Assembly (NCBI GenBank): GCA_964402975.1
Contig: CAYOEM010000025.1
Location: forward strand, 1 to 33,592
Direction of reading: 5' to 3'
Source of the DNA: CAMDKS01 sp964402975
GTDB taxonomy: Bacteria; Bdellovibrionota_B; Oligoflexia; Oligoflexales; RGVZ01
Length of the DNA: 33,592 bases
Shown in pieces: positions 1 to 7,505 of the stretch (the stretch's first letter is position 1; every line of letters starts with the position of its first letter). Position numbers and translations under genes: made by a program. The notes beneath the pieces were generated by a model that saw nothing but the letters and a program-made list of their open reading frames with translations, did no database searches and was not told where the DNA came from.

Positions 1-122
1 TGTCCCCGATAGCGATTGAACTTCAGATCTGCGATCCAACCATGAAATTTGGTGCGCTTTATAAGGATTTGCTAGACTAGGGTTCACATAGTTTTGGCGT
101 CAAACTAATTAAGGATCTTGAT

Positions 123-497
123 ATGCAATTAATTATTTCCACGACGTTTATAGTTGTTGCTGTGATTCATTTCCTGCCAGTACTCGGCGTACTTGGCGCC
201 GACCAATTAGCGAAGCTTTATGGCCTTAAAATTGAGGAGCCAAATCTTCTCGTTTTAATGCGGCACAGAGCCTTTCTATTTGGTTTGCTAGGTGGCATTT
301 TTACGTTTTGCGCCTTCCGCCCGATGTATCAACCTATTGGATTTGTGACCGGATTCGCCAGTGTGTTGTCGTTTCTATTTCTTTCATGGCCAGGACAAGC
401 TCTAAACCAGCAAATTTCGCGGGTATTTGTCGCCGATATTGTTGCCCTGATATGTTTAATCGTAGGGCTCGCTGCTTACATTAAATCAATGAACTAG
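123..497 (+). CDS. small four-helix integral membrane protein
   Basis: A 124-residue, very hydrophobic protein. About four membrane segments can be seen, near residues 3-26, 46-67, 70-90 and 100-121. The polar stretch between segments 1 and 2 carries a KLYGLKIEEPNL motif followed by RHRAF. Small proteins with this layout are widespread in proteobacteria and, as I recall, are sometimes mislabelled 'phosphopantetheine adenylyltransferase'; nothing here resembles that enzyme, so no function is given. The ATG is preceded by an AAGGAT ribosome site at a good distance. The gene stands alone: a poorly coding stretch of about 600 bases follows it, and no terminator is obvious. It is very likely a real gene of unknown role. 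Confidence 0.8.
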   Translation: MQLIISTTFIVVAVIHFLPVLGVLGADQLAKLYGLKIEEPNLLVLMRHRAFLFGLLGGIFTFCAFRPMYQPIGFVTGFASVLSFLFLSWPGQALNQQISRVFVADIVALICLIVGLAAYIKSMN

Positions 498-1106
498 AGA
501 CCGCTGAGACGCTATAAATTGTTCCTGTCTCTTCTAGGTGCGCAACATGTGATCGATTGAGACATCGATTCAGACTGAATTAAATCCACTCACACTTGAT
601 TTTTTACGCAACAAACAAGGGATGCAGACTTCTTCTCCCTCATTGCGCTCCGGGTCAGAAAGACGAACTGTTCTCGCTATACATTCACTCGTGCGCTCCA
701 TAGTGGAACGCCATAAAGATAAACCGTTAAACCTCGAGGAGGAATAATCATGGGAATCAACTCGCTAGTAAAAATGTCCGTCACGCTCGCGATCATTGCG
801 GCACCACGGGAACACTACCAAAAATTCTAGAAGAAGTTAGGAAGGCGCAGTTCGAACTTTTGAAGAGGTCTAGGGCATCGATTTGATAGAGCCGGCGCAT
901 ATAGACGACCTAAAATATCCCCAATTGTAAGCCACGGTAGACTCTAAGCCCTTCCATTCGCATCTATAAATACGTACTAGCCATATCAGCAAAGTCGCGC
1001 AAACCTTTCACTTCGGATCATTTATGGTAACCCGAAATTATTTACGATAATCTATCGGAGAAATACAAGTGCCGTAGATGATACTGGCACCTATGTCGGA
1101 TCTTGC
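498..1106. other. gene-poor, probably decayed stretch
   Basis: No convincing full gene is visible on either strand in these 609 bases. The stretch contains a strong ribosome site with a short signal-peptide-like open frame (listed separately at 750-830), a short inverted repeat (ATCGAT, six bases, ATCGAT, near 551-568) and the first copy of a 21-base direct repeat at its right end. The codon pattern after 830 switches frame, as expected of a broken gene. Confidence 0.5.
750..830 (+). pseudogene. remnant of a secreted-protein gene (signal peptide only)
   Basis: A very strong ribosome site (GAGGAGGAAT, 736-745) stands just before an ATG. The 26 codons that follow begin with a short polar stretch with Lys at residue 8, then a hydrophobic run (SVTLAIIAAP) that looks like a signal peptide, and stop at TAG 828-830. 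Another frame through the stop reads on as KILEEVRKAQFELLKRSRASI before its own stop. The simplest reading is a frameshifted and truncated gene for a small exported protein. A genuine 26-residue peptide cannot be excluded. The function is unknown. Confidence 0.35.
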
Positions 1107-1150
1107 TTAGGGCAGGTGATGGAAATTAAGTCGGATCTTGCTCAGGGCAG
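1095..1150. repeat. 21-base direct repeat at the end of a gene
   Basis: Bases 1095-1115 and 1130-1150 are the same 21-base word with one difference (T against C at the fourteenth base). They are offset by 35 bases, which is not a multiple of three. One copy encodes the end of the DUF72-like protein (AALSKIRL); the other supplies its stop codon in another frame. This looks like a short tandem duplication that rewrote the C-terminus. Confidence 0.8.
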
Positions 1151-1760
1151 CCAGCACTTGTTCGAGCTCCGACCATTGCTGATGCCGCTGCGAGTGCGCA
1201 AGCGTCACAAACTTGGGTCGAAAGTCTATAATCGATTTCGCTAAATGTTCTATTTGCTTTTGTGAGTAAAGCCGCACCCACCGCTCTGGATGCCAGCCAT
1301 GAATACGCCAAAACTGAGAACTCGTCGGTTTTCGACTCTCATCGAAGATTTGCCACGCTTCAGGCGCAAGCGGATCGTAAATGACATTACCGCGATGTAC
1401 CCAATTCAAACTGACCTGAAAAGATGCGTCTATATACTGCGTATCGATTGCAAGTCGAATTCTTGTCATGTCATCTTTTAAAGCATCGAAATCCCCCCAT
1501 AGCGGGTACTGTGGTGGAATCATCCACACCACAGCGATTGGCGCTAGTTGCTGGACGCGCTCGCGTAACTCCTCCCAGCAGTCATTCTTCAACTCACGTA
1601 GGCCACAGATGATAACGAGTCGACCAATCAAGTCAGAAAGCTCGTTGTTCGGAATCGTACTCAATTCCGCCAGGGCGACTTCACAATAACCGCCGTGAGC
1701 AAGGACTGCTGGGGCATAGCCTTTAACTCCAACTTTCGTACCAAGGTCTTTAATTGTCAT
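1107..1760 (-). CDS. hypothetical protein, weakly DUF72/YecE-like
   Basis: A 217-residue soluble protein. The middle and C-terminal parts recall the DUF72 (YecE) TIM-barrel-like family: an IPPQYP stretch near residue 82 where the family has a LQLPP strand, and RIHGWHPERWVRLYS near 153-167 where it has R-x-HGR followed by a YS motif. The usual N-terminal GTSGW motif of DUF72 is absent, so the protein is either divergent or has lost its start. The ATG is the first after an in-frame TGA and has no clear ribosome site. The final residues were probably altered by the tandem duplication at 1095-1150. DUF72 has no firmly known reaction. The gene is isolated between two poorly coding stretches. Confidence 0.55.
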   Translation of the reverse strand: MTIKDLGTKVGVKGYAPAVLAHGGYCEVALAELSTIPNNELSDLIGRLVIICGLRELKNDCWEELRERVQQLAPIAVVWMIPPQYPLWGDFDALKDDMTRIRLAIDTQYIDASFQVSLNWVHRGNVIYDPLAPEAWQIFDESRKPTSSQFWRIHGWHPERWVRLYSQKQIEHLAKSIIDFRPKFVTLAHSQRHQQWSELEQVLAALSKIRLNFHHLP

Positions 1761-2237
1761 TTGCTTAAACCATTTTCAGGGATTTATTTTGATCGTCAGA
1801 CTGAGCGAGCTAAACCGCCTATGAGGGCATAAACCATCTTAGCCTTGCTAAGGCGAAAGCCAATGGACTTTTTGAAGATGCACATAATCTAGCCTCAATT
1901 CCGTTAGAGAAAGCGTCGACACGTAAGCATCGCTTTCCTAAAACGGCGGACCATCAATGGCTTGTAAAATATGAACTTCAACAGAGAGTGTAGCTTAATG
2001 TCCGCAGGGTCTAAATGGGACCGTGAATGGCCGGAGACCTCAAAGCTGGTAGCACCGACTTGTAGCAAATGGCAGCATCACCCAGAAATTTCGCGAAGTG
2101 GTTGGAAAGGTTTCGATTTCGGACGCGGGGTCGGTCCTAGTTATTTTAGTTGATTAGAACTGATTAATTGGATTGATGGTCGGGCGCATGGATGCGCTCG
2201 TCTCTGAAAAACTGCTTGATACTAAGTCTCAGAAAAA
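1761..2237. other. gene-poor stretch on the 3' side of tRNA-Pro
   Basis: No gene with a start codon and ribosome site is convincing here. Bases 1814-1993 form a plus-strand frame open for 59 codons with coding-like composition but no ATG, GTG or TTG start near its beginning. A different frame is open at 1971-2153. The pattern suggests the remains of a coding region. A perfect hairpin (GCGCAT GG ATGCGC) lies at 2184-2197, but it is not followed by a T run in either direction. Confidence 0.45.
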
Positions 2238-2313
2238 TGGTCGGGGAGACTGGACTCGAACCAGCAACCTCATGCTCCCAAAGCACGCGCGCTACCAATT
2301 GCGCTACACCCCG
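2238..2313 (-). tRNA. tRNA-Pro (anticodon UGG)
   Basis: Read on the minus strand, this 76-base sequence folds as a full cloverleaf: acceptor CGGGGTG/CTCCCCG, D arm GCGC-AATTGGTA-GCGC, anticodon arm CGTGC-TTTGGGA-GCATG, variable loop AGGTT, T arm GCTGG-TTCGAGT-CCAGT, and encoded ACCA. The anticodon TGG reads proline CCN codons. The C1-G72 pair with A73 agrees with bacterial tRNA-Pro identity. One acceptor pair (6:67) is a U-U mismatch. A T run directly follows the CCA end. A promoter can be seen about 20 bases upstream. Confidence 0.96.
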
Positions 2314-2331
2314 ACTTGAGAAAGGCCCCTG

Positions 2332-2361
2332 AGGATACAGAAGGGCCAAGGCTGCCGTCAA
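2332..2361 (-). promoter_or_regulatory. promoter of tRNA-Pro
   Basis: On the minus strand, TTGACG (2361-2356) and TATCCT (2337-2332) are separated by 18 bases. The -10 box ends 18 bases before the tRNA, so the leader is roughly 10 bases. The GGGGCC just after the -10 box is the GC-rich discriminator type often seen in stable-RNA promoters under stringent control. Confidence 0.65.
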
Positions 2362-2561
2362 GCAGATTTGGCGGGATAGACCTTACTGATTTCAGGCATT
2401 TAGGGCGCCGTCTCGATGCATTATCTTCTGGCCATAAGGCCCTGATTTTAATAGAATCTACCCTCGAGATCATTAAAACACCAAATGCTCAGCGATGGCA
2501 TAAGGAGCCAAAGGACGGCCTCCCTTAGCAAGCGGCACCAGGAATGGAGATTTGCTACAGC

Positions 2562-3899
2562 ATGGAATCAACTAATGAGCCTCTCATGACTGACAACACT
2601 GAAGCCACGACCAATCAAGAAACCGATCAAACGCACTACGATGTCATCATAGCTGGCGCAGGAATTTCTGGATTACTCGTCGCGCATCGTTACTGTTTAG
2701 CTAATCCTGACGGCAAAGTTTTGATCCTTGAAAAAGACTCAAGAGCCGGAGGTCGTCTTGGCACCGTTAGCACCGACGAAGCTGCAGACATCAGAGGTCA
2801 TGGGTTTAACGCCATCACGCCAAGACTTTATGAGTTTTGGAACCAAGCGATTAAACATGACCCGGAGGCAGATGATCTGCCGTCACTTGTTTCTGGTAAA
2901 CAAACAAAGACGGCTGTGTTGATGGGCAATAAATTTTCTGAAGTAGACACCAAAAATCTCTACTCAGAAAAAGGCGCAAGAATTCTTGGCGGTATGGCAG
3001 CACAGCGCCAGTGGAAGGACGTCCAAGCCCTCTTTGATGCAGAAGATAAATTTGATCATACGTTTGCAGACGTGTGGAAAGCTCCACGAAAAAGCCCAGC
3101 GACCATGGTGCTTGAGACCTACGCTCAGGCTGCTGGCATAACTAACATCTGGGAAGCATCTCCAGGTGCTATTTCTGAGCGCTCAAGCTTTCATACCAGT
3201 GAACCCTTCACTGGTGACTGGACACCAGCCCTTGAAGCGTTGACCAAGAAGTTTGAAGCCTCTGGCCAATTAACTCTTAAGACGAAAGCACGAATCATCA
3301 ACGCTGATCACGATGGTGATGAGTGGCACATGAAGACATCAGCTGGACAGTTTTTTGGAGGCAGGTTAGTCATTGCTCAAGCGCCGTGGACGGCCGCTCA
3401 GTGGCTTGCCAAAAAACTTTGGCCTACGCAGTTATTAACAGTCGTCAACAAAACAAAACCTGTGAGCCTTGTAACGTTAAGCTGTCCTGTGGTCTCAGGT
3501 GATGTGGCTGCTCTTTCGCAAGTTATTTTTGTTCCAGCTGAAGGCGTGCAGGCTTCCGTCTCTCCGAGGGAAATCGTCTTTCAAGCAACGATTGATTATG
3601 AACTGTCGTTGCAGGCTCCAGATGTCGTGAAGGCCGTCAAACGGCTAAAGCGCGCCCACAAGAAACTGCTTGCGGCCGCGCCCGAAATCAAGACAGGTGT
3701 GGAGCGTGTAGCTCTAGTGCCCGTAGGCTGGGCTCAGACGCCGACTCTCTTAGAAAGAAAGCACTTAGACCGTCTAGATATGAATAAAATCCAAGATCGT
3801 CACCTAGCATTTTGCGGCGATGCCTACGGCCAAAGCCTCAATGGCGATGACAACTTGATTGAGTCAGTGATCTCTGCAAGTGAGGCCATAAATTCATGA
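2562..3899 (+). CDS. FAD-dependent amine-oxidase-like oxidoreductase
   Basis: About 445 residues. The Rossmann dinucleotide motif GAGISG (Gly32, Gly34 and Gly37 from this start) follows a beta strand, and the second strand ends in the ribose-binding Glu of LILEKDSRAGGRLG, the GGR signature of flavin amine oxidases and protoporphyrinogen-oxidase-like enzymes. The C-terminal FCGDAYGQ...NLIESVISASEA is the matching FAD-closing motif. The substrate cannot be told from sequence. Three ATGs compete: 2544, 2562 and 2586. I chose 2562 because GGAATGGAG lies 12 bases upstream, whereas 2544 is too close to its purine stretch. The stop overlaps the folD start (ATGA), so the two genes are translationally coupled, but no known pathway links them. 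Cytoplasmic; no signal peptide. Confidence 0.85.
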   Translation: MESTNEPLMTDNTEATTNQETDQTHYDVIIAGAGISGLLVAHRYCLANPDGKVLILEKDSRAGGRLGTVSTDEAADIRGHGFNAITPRLYEFWNQAIKHDPEADDLPSLVSGKQTKTAVLMGNKFSEVDTKNLYSEKGARILGGMAAQRQWKDVQALFDAEDKFDHTFADVWKAPRKSPATMVLETYAQAAGITNIWEASPGAISERSSFHTSEPFTGDWTPALEALTKKFEASGQLTLKTKARIINADHDGDEWHMKTSAGQFFGGRLVIAQAPWTAAQWLAKKLWPTQLLTVVNKTKPVSLVTLSCPVVSGDVAALSQVIFVPAEGVQASVSPREIVFQATIDYELSLQAPDVVKAVKRLKRAHKKLLAAAPEIKTGVERVALVPVGWAQTPTLLERKHLDRLDMNKIQDRHLAFCGDAYGQSLNGDDNLIESVISASEAINS

Positions 3900-4756
3900 C
3901 AGCTCGTCTGATCGACGGAACGGCGATCGGCAAAAAAATCAGAGAATCAGTTAGGCAAAAAATCTTGCAACACACGGGCACGGGGCGAAGAGCTCCGTGC
4001 CTTGCTGTTTTACTGGTCGGTGATGACCCAGCTAGCCAGGTCTACGTCAGACATAAGGAAAAAGCCTGCTCTGAGGCTGGCATCACATCAAAAACTTTCA
4101 AACTTCCAGGTAATGTCGCCCAGTCGGAGGTTCTAAGCCTCATCAAGAAACTAAATGATAACAAAGACGTCGACGGCATCTTACCGCAGCTTCCCATGCC
4201 CAGGCATATTGACCGTGTGGCCGTCATCAACTCCATTAGCCCCAGCAAAGACGTGGACGGCCTTTCTTTTTACAATCAGGGCCGCCTTGCCTGGAACTTG
4301 CCAGCCCTGAGGCCATGCACCCCGGCAGGAGTCATGGAGCTCTTGAAAGACCAAGGAATTGACTGCTCCGGAAAACACGCTGTCGTGATCGGCAGGTCTG
4401 TTCTAGTAGGTCTTCCAGTGCAGCTACTACTGACCCACGCTAACGCTACGGTCACTTGCATTCACAGCAAGACTAAAAATCCTGAAAGTATTGCCAAAAC
4501 GGCTGATATTCTAGTGGCCGCTGCCGGTGCTAAACATCTGGTGAATAAAAACTGGATAAAACCAGGGGCTGTGGTCATTGACGTCGGAATTCACCGCACC
4601 GAGGACGGCAAACTAACAGGCGACGTGGTGCCCGATGACGCAAAAGAGATCGCCAGCCACTTCACCCCTGTGCCAGGCGGCGTGGGGCCTATGACCATTG
4701 CTATGCTGATGGTGAATTGTCTTACGGCTTTTGAAACGACTGCGCCTCTAAGTTAG
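3896..4756 (+). CDS. folD: bifunctional methylenetetrahydrofolate dehydrogenase / cyclohydrolase
   Basis: 286 residues, the normal length. FolD interconverts 5,10-methylene-, methenyl- and 10-formyl-tetrahydrofolate, supplying one-carbon units for purines and formyl-methionyl-tRNA. Family motifs are present in order: YVRHKEKAC with the catalytic Tyr50 and Lys54; DGILPQLPMP (usually DGILVQLPLP, here Pro for Val); RPCTPAGVMELL; the NADP-binding GRSVLVGLPVQLLL; then VIDVGIHR and the C-terminal PVPGGVGPMT. The ATG overlaps the stop of the oxidoreductase upstream. The last 35 bases overlap the end of the convergent lipoprotein gene on the other strand. Identification is certain; the single Val-to-Pro change in the second motif is unusual but sits in a loop. 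Confidence 0.97.
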   Translation: MTARLIDGTAIGKKIRESVRQKILQHTGTGRRAPCLAVLLVGDDPASQVYVRHKEKACSEAGITSKTFKLPGNVAQSEVLSLIKKLNDNKDVDGILPQLPMPRHIDRVAVINSISPSKDVDGLSFYNQGRLAWNLPALRPCTPAGVMELLKDQGIDCSGKHAVVIGRSVLVGLPVQLLLTHANATVTCIHSKTKNPESIAKTADILVAAAGAKHLVNKNWIKPGAVVIDVGIHRTEDGKLTGDVVPDDAKEIASHFTPVPGGVGPMTIAMLMVNCLTAFETTAPLS

Positions 4757-5243
4757 CCGTCTCCCAGAATGTTTTAATCCAGTCGCTACCGTTAATTGTG
4801 CGCCCCATGTGCTCTCCGGGGGAGAAGGCTGCATCGATTTCGGCTTTTAACTTTGAGTCATCGCAAAACCAAAACTGCTCCCTAAGACACTTCTTCCACA
4901 GCGCGTCATTCATCTGTTTTTTGAATTTCGGGATGTCTTTTTTGGCAAACCAGATCGCGCTAGACTCACCTGCGCTGGAGGCCTTGCTGAGTGATTGACA
5001 GTTGGTGTCCTGTAACCGTTCAGAGATTTTTCCCGAAAATGTCTTATAGACCGCCTCATAGGCTGCCAGTGTTTTGCAATTTATAAGCGTAACAGTCTCA
5101 TTTTTGCCAAACAAAGGGCCTACGGCGTCTTGCGCGGTTAAACCGCCTTTATAAATAGCTTTTGTCTCAGATGACGTGTCTTCTGTGGTTTTACAAGACC
5201 CAATAAACATCAGCATCATCAAAACAAGAATATTGGTTTTCAC
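4722..5243 (-). CDS. hypothetical lipoprotein
   Basis: 173 residues from a GTG start (5243-5241) preceded by AAGGGAG eight bases upstream. The N-terminus is a lipoprotein signal (hydrophobic run, then FIGSC; Cys17 would be acylated), with Lys-Thr-Thr next, compatible with outer-membrane sorting. The mature part has a pattern like a periplasmic solute-binding or stress protein but matches no family I can name. Cysteines 56, 82, 119 and 127 could form two disulfides. It is the last gene of the five-gene minus-strand operon, 21 bases after the CAP-domain gene. Its 3' end overlaps folD by 35 bases in antisense. Confidence 0.75.
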   Translation of the reverse strand: MKTNILVLMMLMFIGSCKTTEDTSSETKAIYKGGLTAQDAVGPLFGKNETVTLINCKTLAAYEAVYKTFSGKISERLQDTNCQSLSKASSAGESSAIWFAKKDIPKFKKQMNDALWKKCLREQFWFCDDSKLKAEIDAAFSPGEHMGRTINGSDWIKTFWETANLEAQSFQKP

Positions 5244-5264
5244 AACGAGTCTCCCTTATGGATT

Positions 5265-6299
5265 CTAAAAGCCATTTTTTGCGACGGGACCAGCTACTTT
5301 TCGACCTACAAGCATCACGACAAAAACGCCAGTGTCAGTTTCTTTGATGGCAAAACCCATGGTTTCAGCCGTCGGATGAAGCAGAAGATCGCGGTGCGAT
5401 GGTGACATCCAAAGAAGACCAGCTACTTCAGCCAGTGACTTTCCTTGAACACGATTTTCACCGAAGACTTCCAACCCCTTTTTTTCGAGAGCTGCGCGGA
5501 TCTTTGAAAGAGCACTTAAATCATGATGGATCAACGTTCGTGTTGCGAGCCCTGTGGATGCCGCAGTCAATTCACTATCTACATTCAAACTAGGTAAGCT
5601 TGCCGTCAGACGTTTTTGATTGATCCACTGAATGAGAGCTTCTTGGTTAGCAAGGCCTTGGGGCGGCAAAAGATCCGCCGCATTGACCTTTGCACCGCCG
5701 AGTGAAATCAAGGCCCACTCTCTTGGGCCAGACGCTGCAAACTGGGCCGGCGAACACACTACAGACGCATAGCCCTTCGAATCTGGAAGTTTCGCCGTGA
5801 GATCTCCATCGAGAGGAACCAAAAAAGATCGGCCTTTTTGCTCTGCGGCAAATAAAACCTTAAGACTTTTCGGTAAACAATTTTGTGCCGCCTTTGTGCT
5901 AACGTTTAAAATACGTGAATCAAGCGTGATCGGCTCAGGCGAAGGAAACGTCATCACCCATCCCTGACCGTTATCACAGACACCGTAGCTATATCCCAAC
6001 TGCTGTGACGCAGTTGCTAACTCAACGGCCCTCTGCTTCACGAGCGAGGCTTGAATTTTAGAGCGTGAGTCTTTTGGTTTTAAAACGATGACATCAACTT
6101 GAGCATCGTAAAGCCCGTTACTGATCAGATCAGCAGATTGAATAGGCCTCTCGCAAAGAGTCGACGCCAACGGCATCGGGACTGTGCGCTCCACAGGCTT
6201 TCCGTGAGCTAAAGGCAGACTAGCCGCAGAAACCACCGGCGCGAGAAGGTAAAGCAGGCACGGTAAGATAACGTTTAGTCTCTTGGCGCACGTACCCAC
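5265..6299 (-). CDS. exported CAP (SCP/PR-1) domain protein
   Basis: 344 residues from a GTG start with a GAGG-type ribosome site. The N-terminus is a Sec signal peptide (hydrophobic LPCLLYLLAPVVSA, cleavage probably after the Ala-Ala near residue 26). The C-terminal third (about 215-335) is a CAP domain: LIQWINQKR helix, HH pair near 257, GENRVQG, then WMSPSHRDLLLHP...MGFA, the standard GEN and W-x-x-SPxHR motifs. CAP proteins bind lipids, sterols or cell-wall material, or act as proteases; the bacterial roles are mostly unknown. The N-terminal 200 residues, with Cys pairs, match no family I recognise. It sits 25 bases downstream of the acyl-CoA dehydrogenase gene in one operon. Confidence 0.85.
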   Translation of the reverse strand: MGTCAKRLNVILPCLLYLLAPVVSAASLPLAHGKPVERTVPMPLASTLCERPIQSADLISNGLYDAQVDVIVLKPKDSRSKIQASLVKQRAVELATASQQLGYSYGVCDNGQGWVMTFPSPEPITLDSRILNVSTKAAQNCLPKSLKVLFAAEQKGRSFLVPLDGDLTAKLPDSKGYASVVCSPAQFAASGPREWALISLGGAKVNAADLLPPQGLANQEALIQWINQKRLTASLPSLNVDSELTAASTGLATRTLIHHDLSALSKIRAALEKKGLEVFGENRVQGKSLAEVAGLLWMSPSHRDLLLHPTAETMGFAIKETDTGVFVVMLVGRKVAGPVAKNGF

Positions 6300-6324
6300 A
6301 GCACACCTCGCCCAGCGAATTCAT

Positions 6325-7482
6325 TTACTTCATCTGACCGTCAATGAGCTTAAAGATCGTCGCTTTTTGCATATTTGACGTTCCCTCATAAAGCTTACCG
6401 ATCTTTGCGTCACGGTAGAACTTCTCTGCGGGGAACTCTTTGATAAATCCGTAGCCACCGTAAATTTCAAGAGCGCGTGAGGCTACTTCTTCTGCCACGT
6501 TTCCGGCATAGAGCTTAGCCATAGCAGCTTCTTTAACAAATGGCATGCCAGCGTCTTTGAGGCGAGCTGCGTTATAAACCATGAGTTTCGCGGCTTCTAT
6601 CTGAGTGGCCATTTCAGCCAAATCAAACTGAACACCTTGGAAGTCACGAAGTTCCTTTCCAAACTGCTGACGCTGTCTTGCGTAAGTCATAGCACCAGCG
6701 TGTGCGCCTTGAGCAAGACCAAGCATCTGCGCTGCAATCCCGATGCGGCCTTCATTGAGTGTCTCGATGGAGATTTTGTAGCCCTTGCCCACTTCGCCGA
6801 CCACATTTTCTTTTGGCACTTTGACATTATCAAGAAGAACTTCACAGGTGGACGATGCGCGGATTCCGAGTTTGACTTCTTTTTTGCCAACCGAAAATCC
6901 TGGCATACCGCGCTCACAGACAAACGCCGTGATACCCTTATAGCCAGCCTCTGGCTTCACATTGGCGAATACGACAAAGATATTTGCCTCTTTGGCGTTA
7001 GTGATAAAAATCTTTTTACCTTCAAGGCGCCAGTGTGAGCCTTCATCGTGAGCTCTAGCTTTCATGGCAAACGCATCAGAACCACTGTTTGGTTCCGTTA
7101 AGCAATAGGAGCCTACGTCTTTGCTCGTTAAACGAGAAAGATATTTTTTCTTTTGCTCAGTCGTTCCCCAACGAAGGAAAATATTATTGACCAGGGTGTT
7201 CTGTACGTCACAAAGAACAGACACCGAAGGGTCAACCTTTGCTAAAGCTTCGATTGCCAAAATAGACATAAAGAATGTGCCACCAGCGCCACCAAATTCC
7301 TCGGGCACTTCAATACCCATAAGACCCATCTCAAAAAGGCCGTCGATGATTGGCTTGGCCATCAACTCTGATTCGTCCATTTCATGGACTTTGGGCTTAA
7401 CGGTTGATACTGCAAATTTTTCAACTTCCTGAACGAACATTTGTTCGTTGTCACTCAAACGTGTGAGCGGATTTAGCTCCAT
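6325..7482 (-). CDS. acyl-CoA dehydrogenase (short/branched-chain type)
   Basis: 385 residues, the normal family length. It oxidises acyl-CoA to trans-2-enoyl-CoA with FAD and passes electrons to ETF. Seen in order: N-terminal helical domain, GLMGIEVPEEFGGAGG, the flavin-binding YCLTEPNSGSDAFAMKARA and KIFITNA, LGIRASSTCEVLLDNVKVP, NEGRIGIAAQMLGLAQGA, and the C-terminal catalytic base Glu366 in KLYEGTSN. The LCDVQNTLVN stretch and the RASSTC motif are especially like the 2-methylbutyryl/short-branched-chain (ACADSB) type, so branched-chain amino acid or short-chain fatty acid breakdown is likely. A strong AAGGGGGAG ribosome site precedes the ATG. It is the third gene of the operon, 23 bases after a coiled-coil gene; no other beta-oxidation gene is nearby. 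Confidence 0.95.
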   Translation of the reverse strand: MELNPLTRLSDNEQMFVQEVEKFAVSTVKPKVHEMDESELMAKPIIDGLFEMGLMGIEVPEEFGGAGGTFFMSILAIEALAKVDPSVSVLCDVQNTLVNNIFLRWGTTEQKKKYLSRLTSKDVGSYCLTEPNSGSDAFAMKARAHDEGSHWRLEGKKIFITNAKEANIFVVFANVKPEAGYKGITAFVCERGMPGFSVGKKEVKLGIRASSTCEVLLDNVKVPKENVVGEVGKGYKISIETLNEGRIGIAAQMLGLAQGAHAGAMTYARQRQQFGKELRDFQGVQFDLAEMATQIEAAKLMVYNAARLKDAGMPFVKEAAMAKLYAGNVAEEVASRALEIYGGYGFIKEFPAEKFYRDAKIGKLYEGTSNMQKATIFKLIDGQMK

Positions 7483-7505
7483 AACTCCCCCTTACAAAGG
7501 CACAA

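Noticed and set aside
1971..2153. 60-codon plus-strand open frame
   Set aside because: It has no ribosome site and an unlikely composition (many Trp, Ser and Cys), and it overlaps the startless frame at 1814-1993. Treated as part of a decayed stretch.
2184..2197. GCGCAT-GG-ATGCGC hairpin downstream of tRNA-Pro
   Set aside because: No T run follows on either strand and it lies 41 bases past the tRNA end, so it is not called a terminator.
2316..2528. 70-codon plus-strand open frame beside tRNA-Pro
   Set aside because: It lies over the tRNA promoter, lacks a ribosome site and resembles no protein.
4722..5243. Possible solute-binding protein
   Set aside because: The resemblance is only in general composition; the length is too short for a two-lobed binding protein, so it is left as a hypothetical lipoprotein.
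6637..7038. 133-codon plus-strand open frame
   Set aside because: It lies wholly inside the acyl-CoA dehydrogenase gene on the other strand, whose motifs are intact.
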